A stretch of 64,000 nt of DNA from Ophiosphaerella korrae (taxonomy: Eukaryota; Ascomycota; Dothideomycetes; Pleosporales; Phaeosphaeriaceae), in the NCBI GenBank assembly GCA_028456385.1, contig JALNQF010000014.1, forward strand, positions 248,001 to 312,000. Direction: 5' to 3'. Shown piece by piece: positions 1-9,261 of the stretch. The notes under the pieces were generated by a model. That model ran no database searches and had not been told where the DNA came from. It saw nothing but the letters and a program-made list of their open reading frames with translations. A program made the position numbers and the translations under genes. Numbering within the stretch: the stretch's first letter is position 1; every line of letters begins with the position of its first letter.

Positions 1-639
1 CAAAATTTGTAATGAGAAATCTAAAGGGTCTCTCGTATGTGGCATTTAAACAACTTCGGAAAACTTCTAGTATAATATCCCCCAACACGTAGCGAGAACC
101 ACTCCGTTACGAGAAAAACCATAGGTACTTAGACTATTAAGCAGCAGAAACCCTTTGCACGTCTCTATACCTATATAATTATACTTAAATTAAGCGCAAA
201 AGATGTTCCTTGACCTTCTTACAGTCGCTACTAGAAAATTACTAATGTTATTATCGCCTTCGCACCTAATTTGCAGAGGGCTTTATTTCATGACGTAGCA
301 GAATATTTCTACTACGGCTCTACCACTCGGCCTGTATCACTTCTTGTAGTCGTAATATGGTGGTATTTAAGCTTCTAACCTTACTAGCACGCTTGTAAGC
401 CATCCTCAGTCCTATGGCGGCGGTACGGCGATGTTTCATACAACGTCGCTACCCCTGTCAGTACCTTCGGTTTCTACCCTGCACACTCATAGATTTATGC
501 TGAGCAACATTTGCAAGCCACACTAGCGGCATTATGGCTAGCTGTTTCTACCCAGGTAATGTATCCCCGCAATCAATGTTAAGCCCATTATATTCCCCAC
601 TAGAACTACCTAGCAGGCACACAGTTTAAATTTCAGAGC
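1..639. other. Decayed repeat DNA, no gene
   Basis: AT-rich sequence with stops in all frames. Around 483-550 it carries, in inverted orientation, a segment that recurs at 3524-3592. It looks like the remnant of a mutated transposable element; I cannot assign a family. Confidence 0.5.
483..550 (-). repeat. Inverted repeat copy, left
   Basis: Read on the minus strand, about 65 bases match 3524-3592 on the plus strand. The shared core includes ATAATGCCGCTAGT and GCTCAGCATAA, and most differences are transitions. The pair brackets the HET-ankyrin pseudogene. Old copies of one mobile element are the simplest reading. Confidence 0.6.
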
Positions 640-3198
640 ATGATGTCCTGTATCCTATTCCCTGATTGTTATCGCGAACCTTTGTTGCCAGACAGTATTC
701 GTTTACTTCGCCTACTTCCCAATAATGACGAAAAAGCACCCATCCAATGTGAGCTCTTCCACTACTCTCTGCAGGAGTCGGGCAAACGAACGCATCCATA
801 TGATGCTTTATCCTATGTATGGGGTGGCCCAGCCAAGCCTCAGTCTATCTTCATACGCAAGTGTAACTCCAAAAGCGGACATGACTCCACGAACGAACAT
901 GACCTGTCTGTAACGGAAAATCTTCATGCAGCATTGTCACGTCTTCGAAACCACACTATTGAACGAATCATCTGGACAGATACTGTTTGCATCAACCAGG
1001 AAGATGAGCGAGAGAAAGTGCAACAGATTTAGTTTATGGCGAAAATCTACGGTCAAGCAAACCGCATAGTTGTTTGGCTTGGAGAGACAGCGGACAACAG
1101 TGACCAAGCGATCCACGAGATGCGCGTTGCTGGAGGCAAGAAGCCAAAAATTTCTTCAAACAATGAAACGATTCAGCAAGCAGTTATGGCGCTGCTTCGG
1201 CGACAGTGGTTTCGGCGCATCTGGGTATAGGAACAGATCCTGGTCAATATTTACAAAATTACTAATAGGTTGATCTAGGTACATCAGGAAGTTGCTGCGG
1301 CTCGACATATCCTAATTATGTGTGGACCTACAAAGATTGATGGCTATGCCTTCCGCTTAGGTATAGATTCATTTGAAGGGTTCAACTTGCAGAGTTTGGC
1401 CCATTCAGTAACTTACCTGATGAGAGGAGCAATCTTTAGGCATGACCTCTCTATGAGTATATCAGGCCGGTTTTCCCTAGCTATATGCCCACTAGCCGAG
1501 CTGATGGGTATGTACCATGCCCATGAGGCTACTAAACGCCACGATAAGGTGTATGCCTTACTAGGCATAAGTTTTGATGATCTTAGCAAAGTCGACCTAT
1601 TACCAAACTACATAATTCCATGGGAGGAACTCTTGCAGCGACTGTCCAAATATCTATTCTCTAAAAAGATATCTGTAGAGACTTAGGGCAGCAATAGGGA
1701 GATTGCAATAATCAAGAGCAAGGGCTGTATCCTTGGTAAGGTGTTCTTAGTGCAAAGTAGCGCTGCCCAGGATGACAGAGAGGGCGTTGATGTCATGTTC
1801 AAGAATAGAGAGGGGAGTGCTCGTTGGACTCTTCAAGTCTCAGCAAAATCTATCCAAGATGGAGACCTTGTCTGCCTTCTTGACGGAGCTCTAAGACCTA
1901 CGATTATTAGACCAGGCCAAGATTATTTTGATATTATTATAATTTCAGCTAGGCCTCTAAAGACGTTCCAATAGGAAGTAGGTATATTAATTAGCCAGAA
2001 CTTTTACAGTCAGGAATATCATTCGCCCGCAATTTTATACTTGTCTAGGATTGGGGAAATTCCTTAAAGAATCGTCAACGCCCGGAAAGGTACGAAGACT
2101 TAATACAAACAAATAATTAGGTGTTAGAATATTTAACGGGGCTTAAAGGCCATTTAGACAAAGCAACTAGAATATAGAACGTTTCATTAATATTAGGAGA
2201 TTTAGAAGAGCATCAAGAAGTAGAAGAGGAGTTCCAAGAAGCAATAGAGGGCTATAAGATAACGCTTAGGGTAGAGCATCCGTATACAGTAAAAAGCCAA
2301 TACAGTCTGACATCACTATCATGGGCTGCAGGGAACGAGTATGATGCTGCAGTACATCTACTACTTGAGAAAGATGGTGTCGATCCAGATTTGAAGGATA
2401 GGCAATACGGTCTAACACCACTATCATGGGCGGCCAAGGGAGGACACGAGGCCATAGTCAAGCTGCTGCTGGAGACGGGCAAAGTCGAGGTCGGCTCGAA
2501 GGACTACATTGGTCAAACGCCGCTCTAGCGGGCGGCCAAGGGAGGGCATGAGGCCGTGGTCAAGCTGCTGCTAGAGACGGGCAGGGTCAAGGTCGACCTG
2601 AAGGACGAGAACGATGGTCAGACACCGCTCTATCAGGCGACCAAGGGAGGGCGCGAGGCCGTAGTCAAGCTACTGCTAGAGACGGGCAAGGTCGAGGTCG
2701 ACTTAAAGGACAAGTACAATCAGACGCCGCTCTCGTGGGCGGCCGAGGGAGGGCATAAGACCGTAGTCAAGCTGCTGCTAGAGACAGTCAAGGTTGAGGT
2801 CGATTCGAAGGATAACCGTGATCAGACGCCGCTCTGGTGGGCGGCTGCAGGAGGGTATGAGGCCATAGTTAAGCTACTACTAGAGACAGGCAAGGTTGAG
2901 GCCGACTCAAAGGATAACGGTGGTCAGACGCCGCTCTCACGGGCGTCTGTGAGAGGGCACAATACTGTAGTCAAGCTACTACTAGAGACAGGCAAGGTTG
3001 AGGTCGACTTAAAGGATAATAGTAGTCAGACGCCGCTCTGGTGGGCAGTCATAGGAGGGCACGAGGCCGTAGTTAACCTGCTACTAGAGACGGGCAAGGC
3101 CGAGATCGACTTGAAGGATAACAGTGGTTGGACACTGCTCTAACGGGCGGCTGAGAGAGGGCATTATGTCGTAGTTAAGCTGCTGCAATCGAGCAAAT
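640..3198 (+). pseudogene. HET-TPR-ankyrin protein pseudogene
   Basis: A heterokaryon-incompatibility (HET) domain is readable from the ATG at 640: YDALSYVWG, then WTDTVCINQ, then a segment ending RRIWV. A 54-nt intron (1225-1278, with ACTAAT near its 3' end) joins this to HQEVAAAR. A TPR-like linker (near 2130-2290) follows, then an ankyrin array. The frame is broken by TAG codons at 1030, 1684, 1972 and 2526, others near 2050, 2109 and 2176, one frame change between about 1975 and 2030, and a TAA near 3141. The codons at 1030 and 1684 fall where glutamine fits (CAG to TAG). TAGs at tryptophan positions fit G to A on the other strand. Intact relatives act in allorecognition cell death or as fungal NLR-like receptors. 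This copy cannot make the full protein. The HET and ankyrin parts read as one gene, though the frame change makes that an inference. Confidence 0.85.
2385..3195 (+). repeat. Near-identical ankyrin-coding repeat array
   Basis: About eight direct units of 102-105 bp, each coding one ankyrin repeat with the core KLLLETGKVEVD..KD..QTPL.WAA.GGHEAVV. Neighbouring units are very similar at DNA level, so the array expanded or was homogenised recently. This is typical of the ligand-sensing repeats of fungal STAND/HET proteins. Confidence 0.8.
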
Positions 3199-4584
3199 AG
3201 CTTTTTCTATTATTCCTCCTCCCTACCTAGTACATTACTACCTAGCTTCCCTATATACCTAGGGAAAGAATATGCTCGAACACGCATCACCGCTTAGAAA
3301 GCTATTACTTTGAAATACTCTCCTAGTATCTAGATTCACCACTAAAGTGAGCAAAAACTGACTGCCTTTTGCACATTACTTAATATTACAGTGGTAGGAC
3401 AGCCTTTAAATATATACAATAATATTGATTATCATTCAACCGCAGGAGTTTGTATGTGTCTCTCGTAGCCGTCTCTACTAGGTTGCGTGATATACATCCG
3501 CACTGCGGAGTGTAGGGATAGAAGCAGCTAACTATAATGCCGCTAGTATGGCTTGGCAATATGGCTCAGCATAAGTATGTAGGGCGGAAGCCGATTTCGC
3601 TAGCAACATTACCTTAATCTCTAAGCCCTCCATTCCCTCTGAATTCGATAGTGAGGTTGATAATACTAATACCGAACCCCCTCTCAAACACGTATGGGCT
3701 TATCTATAAAAACTATCTTCGTGTCCCGAATACAGCAAGTACTAGCTGCTTCGAAGCAATTTACTCCCCCATCTATAGCAAGATTTATATAAGATAGTAG
3801 CGATAACACTAGCTGTACGCCGTATAATCGAGAAAGAGTAGCGATATACAACCAATCTTAATCTACTACCTCGGGCAGCCCCAGACTTCTGTTCGCGAGC
3901 GGATCTAGACGAGCGCGTATAGGAATACAGTTTCAGCGACAACACTAGGAGGGTAATAAAGGCTAGGAGTAGATAAAGCAAATAGGGGTGTGTAGAGCAT
4001 CACTACGCTGAGAAACACAGGAAAGACAGACAGATTAGCTGATGCGGTTACAATAAGCCTTTACCTTATAATTACAGCAAAATGACGCCTTATACTAGGA
4101 CAAAAGAATCGTAAAGGCATTGCTTGATAGTATTAAGTAAGCTATTCTAAGATACTTTTGATTAATAATATATCTTCCTCGTAATCAATGTCATAGTTTG
4201 TGCGCTTCGCTACTCTCTCCTGTTACTCAGTATACCTCACTTCGTCACTTGACGTTGTTTCTTTAGAAGATGTTTCCAATTGTTTTCGCTTTTTAACTTT
4301 ATTGAAAAACAAATACTTACGTAGTACTAGTCGTACTTTACTCTCCACCACAGAAAGGTATTGACGGAGTTGTATCCTAGAGATACAGATATCTATATAG
4401 TCATCTTCCATTTCCTCCTATACAAGTTCTTAGCAGGTGAAACCACTAAGGTGAAGCTATACGCTAGGGTATTTGACAGAGTTTCCTTCGTCACAGAAAG
4501 CCTAGCAAGTAAGTTAGAATATAAGGATGATTCAGTACCAACAAGGATATAATCTAACTCATTTATAGTTTTCGGCCAACCGGC
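3199..4584. other. AT-rich decayed repeat DNA
   Basis: No supportable gene. The block holds the right-hand inverted repeat copy (3524-3592) and short open stretches broken by TAG/TAA. It may include further remains of the pogo-type element that begins just to the right, but I could not recognise its C-terminal half. Confidence 0.5.
3524..3592 (+). repeat. Inverted repeat copy, right
   Basis: Matches the minus strand of 483-550 with mostly transition differences; similarity fades to the right. See the left copy. Confidence 0.6.
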
Positions 4585-5320
4585 CTAGGCGCTTCTTCTT
4601 CTGCAAGTATACAACTTCGATAATAACACCCGGATACTGTACATCATTATGCCTGAATAATGCATCTGGCTCGTACTTAATATAGTATGCTTAACGCGCG
4701 AGCCTCTACAGGCTTTTATATCGTCCTTAATAACAAGGACTTTAACAGAATTAAGTATACTTAGCATAATGCTAATCTCATCTATATTATAGACATTCTC
4801 CGGTGGTAAAATTAGATTTTGTAATTCCTTTCCAACCATCGCAAACCAGTACTTAACCTTATCATAAATGTTATACCGATTCCAGTCCTACGGCCTGTTA
4901 TTCTTTGCTACTAGTTCTGGGCGGTTTCTCTCAAATATCTTAGCCCAATTGGGGCCGGGAGGCTCGAGTGGTCCGTTCGCTAAGGGCGGATTGCAAGTTG
5001 TGCTGAATACTATTGAGGCTACGTACTTCCTTTGTATAGGTTATCCCAAAGCCTTTTGTTGTAATACAAACGCGACGACTAAATTTTCTTCATAGGGTGT
5101 AAGATACTATTAGCTTTGCGCTTTGGCTTCAATCGAGCGCCGTCCGCGTCTGCGATAACCGAGGGTACTAAGGGTAACATTACTATATACTGCTCGGGCC
5201 GCAAGGGTATTAGGTATATCTTTCGGAAGCCTTTCAGCCAATACTCGACTGGTCTTATCTATAGTTAGCTCACTAAAGGCATAGTAATAGGGAGATATAG
5301 TGGGAGTACTAGCGACACCT
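4585..5320 (-). mobile_element. RIP-decayed pogo/Fot1-like transposase remnant
   Basis: Minus-strand reading shows the hallmarks of a fungal pogo-type (Tc1/mariner superfamily, DDE_1) transposase: a helix-turn-helix-like part with RRRGRRSIEAKA, then LTPYEEN and FVLQQKALG, a PPGPNWAKIF and DWNRYNIYDKV segment, and the start of the catalytic domain, PENVYNIDE, which carries the first DDE aspartate. The order fits the family. Stops at 5106-5111 (TAA TAG where two glutamines belong), 5041 and 4888 all fit C to T changes at CpA. Similarity is lost below about 4585, so the second and third catalytic acids are not seen. The element cannot be autonomous. Confidence 0.8.
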
Positions 5321-6533
5321 ACACCAGGTGTAGAAATGGCTGAAGAAAAGTAATACGCTAGTTATAGCTTTACAGGCTCGCGTGGGAAGGATTTAAGATG
5401 TCTAAACAGTGAAGTCATCTCGTCACGGAGTAGTTCTCGCCACGTAGTGGATATTATTAGGCTAACTCTACAGATTCCCACATCCTAAGGCCCTGGGCGA
5501 TCGAGCGTTGTGACGGCCTAGCCCTAAGCTACTTGCATACTTATTATGGACGAATTTGATTCTTCCGACATCGGTTGAAAAGCCTCCGGGCCGTGTGCGG
5601 TGAGTCAGGATCAAGGCATGATTAACCAAACACTGGGAGTCGAATCGAATCAAAGCGTGTAAGTAAGGAGCTTGTTCTGCACAAAAATAGGGCAGCATTG
5701 GAGTACATTCTGTGAGGCCTATATACTGTTCTATACTCAATAGATAATGTTGGTTGGTTGCTACCCTTTTGGATTGGCTGGCCCAGTGGTCTAGAGCTGC
5801 GTTCTTGCACAAAATGTGTTGAAGGAAAGTGTGGTGGCCACTGGTTTGTTGGCGTTGTTTGTGGTTTGTGTGATGTTGCCATCTCAAGTGGCTTGGGTCA
5901 ATCAACTTCTACCTTCAACAATTCATCAAATTTTCGTCTCAATAATGACCTAGGGAGGAGATAGTTGGTGTCACGAATGTGCCGTAGTGATTATTAAACA
6001 AATTTCTATCTGATAGGTTATAAATAGCCCTAGGTATCTTTATTCATCAAAGATAATTCTAATGTGCTGCAACCCAGACACCAGAGTGAAGGATTCGTGA
6101 TTGTATAGCATCACGTGACCATACATACTGTAAAAGTGATAAGAATTGCCTAATCCAATTACGTACATCGCAAATATGTTGGCGAAATCATTCGCTTAGG
6201 ATTGTATGTACGTGGTATTTGTAGTTGGTGACTACAGTCAGTTGACTCGATGGACGATATCATTCTAGGGATGCCAGGCCTGCCAAAAATATACCTGATG
6301 GATTTAAGCCTCACAATCTATGCAACATTACGCACGATTAGCACCGAGTTCCAGATGATTTATTCGTTCACATGCAGCCCAAAACTCTCGAAAAAATTAT
6401 TTCGATAATTGATATCCTATGTACTCCACATGTGGTATTAACTCCAACAAGCCGAGCCTCTAAGCGGAGAGCACCACCAGCTCTCCCTAACGTCTCATCA
6501 AACCCTAACCTGCTCCACACCTCGACACTCCCT
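5321..6533. other. Intergenic repeat-rich sequence
   Basis: No convincing gene. A 91-bp segment at 5720-5810 recurs at 42172. The remainder is unremarkable AT-rich DNA up to the stop codon of the phosphatidylserine synthase gene. Confidence 0.5.
5720..5810 (+). repeat. Dispersed repeat copy A with A-box-like motif
   Basis: Shares TATATACTGTTCT..ACTCAATA, then TTGCTACC.TTTTGG.TTG, in the same order and spacing with 42172-42261. It contains TGGCCCAGTGG, which resembles a polymerase III A box. It could be a tRNA-derived SINE head or an LTR end plus primer-binding region. I see no clean B box and no tRNA fold. Confidence 0.5.
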
Positions 6534-7416
6534 CTACGGCTTGGGTATATGAATAGTCTTGCTAACCATCAAACAACCATGCAACACAAACATAGCCACG
6601 ACTGGATGAAACTCAAACGACGTTCCCTCAAGCCACAACCCCAGCGGAATTTGTGATAGCGTCCAGCCCTTGTAGACCCAATACGCCATTATCTTCACGA
6701 GTATGAGCGACATGGGAATCGGGGTGCCTTCGAAGTACTGGGATTTGCCGGTGGCGTCTTTGGGCACCATTGCGACAGTGACGTTGAAGCGCGCGAGGCG
6801 CGTCAGGCCACAGAGTACGAAGAAGGTGAGCAGGAGGTGGTCGAGCGGCGTGCGGAGTCCGAGGCTGAAGGCGGCGGCCGCGGGGCCTACACCAAAGGAG
6901 ATCTGGATTGGGAGGTTAGGAATGTCTGTGTGGGAGTTGGGGGCCTTACGAGGTCGGCGAGAGAGTCGAGTTCTTGGCCCATGAGACTGGCCTTCTTCCT
7001 CCAGCGCGCGACTTTGCCATCCATGAAGTCGAAGAATAGACCAAGGGGCACGAAGCCGAGGGCGAGGTAGAGATTGGTGTAGTTGTGGGGGTCCTCTTGG
7101 ATGCAGTAGCGTAGCGACGAGAATACTGACATTACGCCGCAGAAGCCTGGGGTCGAGGTTAGGTCATATTTTCTTCGTGATATATTAAAATCAGGTGCAG
7201 TACCATTCAGCTCGGTAATGAAATCTGCAAGGTGCAGCGCGCGGACGAGGGAAAAGTGGCCGACTTCCTGGGAGAGAAGACGGGCTTGCTTGTCTTGCGC
7301 TATCATGATTGTTAGCATAGTACCTTGGACAGTGTGAATGTCTGCTACTCACTGACCTCCTTCCCTGGAGACTTTTCATCCTTAAGGCCTTGCTGTGCGC
7401 CGTTTCTTCGCGACAT
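6534..7416 (-). CDS. cho1: Phosphatidylserine synthase (CDP-DAG:serine)
   Basis: Makes phosphatidylserine from CDP-diacylglycerol and serine in the ER membrane. Four exons, 7353-7416, 7204-7299, 6950-7146 and 6534-6902, give 241 residues; introns are 53, 57 and 47 nt. The CDP-alcohol phosphotransferase signature is complete: D96 G97 x2 A100 R101 x8 G110 x3 D114 x3 D118, with the third intron directly after residue 119. [11 protein letters not shown] before it and [28 protein letters not shown] and [11 protein letters not shown] after it are typical of fungal PS synthases. Several hydrophobic helices follow the active site. The start is the first in-frame ATG. The protein is slightly shorter than yeast Cho1 at the N-terminus, which varies in the family. 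Confidence 0.93.
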
Positions 7417-8076
7417 GCTGCCTGAAGCTAGCTACTGGGAAGAGGATATGTGCGCGAGCCAAGGAATCTTGGCTGGGTATACTGTAAGAAAGAAGCAAAG
7501 CGTCCTAAGGTTTGTTTCGAAAAAGGGTCCAGGTCAATGAGAAAGTGTGGGCTGGGCAGCGCGGGTTGTTTGTGTTAGTGAGCGCGCAGTGACGTGCAGG
7601 GTGGTTTGTTCAAGTTTGGCGAGAACTCGGTGCGTCATCCCTCCAAATGATCCAGCCACAGCCGCAGACCGCCCATGTGATTCGCCAAGATATGCAGTTT
7701 GCATGCAACCGCGACAAGGTTCTGAATTGATTTATTTGGTTTGGTTCACGTCTTTGGGAGAGTGTTTCGCTATTTTAGAGTCCGGAATCCTGCCGACCGA
7801 GTTTATGCGATGTGCTTGCACTGATGGCTGAAGAGATAGATAGGAAAGCTTTTGCTTGCTTACAGTTGAAATTATAGTTGAAATTCCAATTGTACTAGAA
7901 ATAACATGACATAACTTTGAGCATTTCCCAGCATGGCGCCATGTATCGCATCTTTTACAGAAAATCCACCATAACTCCTAACGCCTTCGAATGATGATCG
8001 TGGTATCGGCTGATATTCGTCATCTTGCAGCACTCGAACAGGTACCAGAAGGAACTTTCAAATCACTGAAGCTTGC
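7417..8076. other. Intergenic, PS synthase promoter side
   Basis: 660 bases between the PS synthase start and the GAR1 stop, both minus strand. It must hold the PS synthase promoter and the GAR1 3' end. No clear motif was recognised; open frames here have no coding character. Confidence 0.5.
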
Positions 8077-8864
8077 TTAGTAGCCTCCGCGACCACCTCG
8101 ACCACCGCGCGAGAAGCCACCGCCTCCACCTCGCGAGAAACCGCTACCTCCTCGACCACCACGGGGAGTGAAGCCGCCTCGTGATCCACCCCGTCCGCCG
8201 CGGTCACCAAATCCACCTCTTCCTCGTGGCGCACCTCGGCCACGGCCTCCACGTGCGCTTCCTCGTCCGCCTGCGCCAGCGGGCTTCTTCACTTTTGAGA
8301 CACCTCCAACGGGCTTGGGCTTAGGCAGGAAGCGGTCGAGAGGTAACAGCTTGTCACCACCAATGTAGAACTTGTCGCCAGCCTTGAATGACTTTGCTTG
8401 GATGCCTTCTTGTGGCTTGATGGTGAAAAAGACCTGGTTTAAGGGACCAAGGATCTCGTCGACTTTGCCAATGGGTGTCTGTAGCTGTGTCAGCGGTGAT
8501 GTATTCTCGCATTAGCTTCAGCGTTAGTCACCTTGTTCTCGAGATAAATTGGCGCGTTGAAGTAGGGGATCTTGGTGTTTATCGATTCGCAGAACATTTC
8601 GTTCTCAACGTCGTGCACAAACTTGCCCATTTCTGGTAGCCATTAACGAGCGCTCAACCATGCGATAAGTGCGCATACCGTAGACTTGGTCTGGTGGCCC
8701 AAAAGAAGAAGCTCCTCCAAATCCACCGCGTCCTGTTCATGGGTCAGCTAGAGCTCTGCAGAGCTTCTGTGCAGAAGCTACACACCTCCACGAGGGGTAA
8801 AGCCGCCGCGTCCACCGCCGAAACCGCCTCCTCTACCTCCTCGGGGTGTGCCGCGAAATGACAT
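8077..8864 (-). CDS. gar1: H/ACA snoRNP protein Gar1
   Basis: Nucleolar component of H/ACA ribonucleoprotein particles, which pseudouridylate rRNA and support rRNA processing. Four exons, 8786-8864, 8679-8732, 8532-8632 and 8077-8478, give 211 residues. The order is an RGG-rich N-terminus ([14 protein letters not shown]), a central Gar1 domain with [52 protein letters not shown], then a long C-terminal RGG tail. Length and two glycine-arginine ends match yeast Gar1 (205 residues). The RGG ends bind RNA and are usual targets of arginine methylation. Start is the first ATG before the RGG block. The gene is divergent to threonyl-tRNA synthetase, with 397 bp between the starts. Confidence 0.93.
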
Positions 8865-9261
8865 GGTGTATCTGGCGTGTGTTGTGCAATTGGAAGGCTG
8901 GGTTGGAGCTTGTCTGGTAGCTAAAGTTCGCGAAGAATTCTTTGAGTTCTGGATGGAGAAAGCAGCCAATCGGCGTTACGTTTTGCCGACGCTCCCTCCG
9001 CCGCGAACCCCACCAGATGCACCTGCCAAGACCATGGTGGGCTGTCGCGCGCAAGGTTACCCAAAATTGTATCTGGCTTTGATGCTGTCATAACTCTCAG
9101 TGAGAAATTCAGCCTCTGTCTTGAGCCAATTGGTCACTGGGAATTACGGTGCAACGATTAGAGTCACACTCATTCTGATTCACAACACTTGGCGCCGTGC
9201 TTGACTCAGAGCTGCCCTTATATTGACACCTCCGCTTCCGGCTCGACCAGCAACAGCAAAC
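8865..9261. promoter_or_regulatory. Divergent promoter, gar1 / threonyl-tRNA synthetase
   Basis: 397 bp separate the two start codons on opposite strands. Both products serve ribosome production or translation, so joint control is plausible (inference). I saw no clear TATA box. Confidence 0.55.

Noticed and set aside
1225..1278. TAG at 1228 as a further nonsense codon of the HET pseudogene
   Set aside because: It lies inside a 54-nt GT-AG intron with a branch-like ACTAAT; removing it joins RRIWV to HQEVAAAR in frame.
5776..5850. A tRNA gene, because of the A-box-like TGGCCCAGTGG
   Set aside because: No acceptor stem, no plausible anticodon arm and no proper B box at the right distance; the segment recurs as a repeat elsewhere.
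5468..5905. Minus-strand open frame of 145 codons
   Set aside because: It crosses the dispersed repeat, has no protein-like pattern and no recognisable motif.
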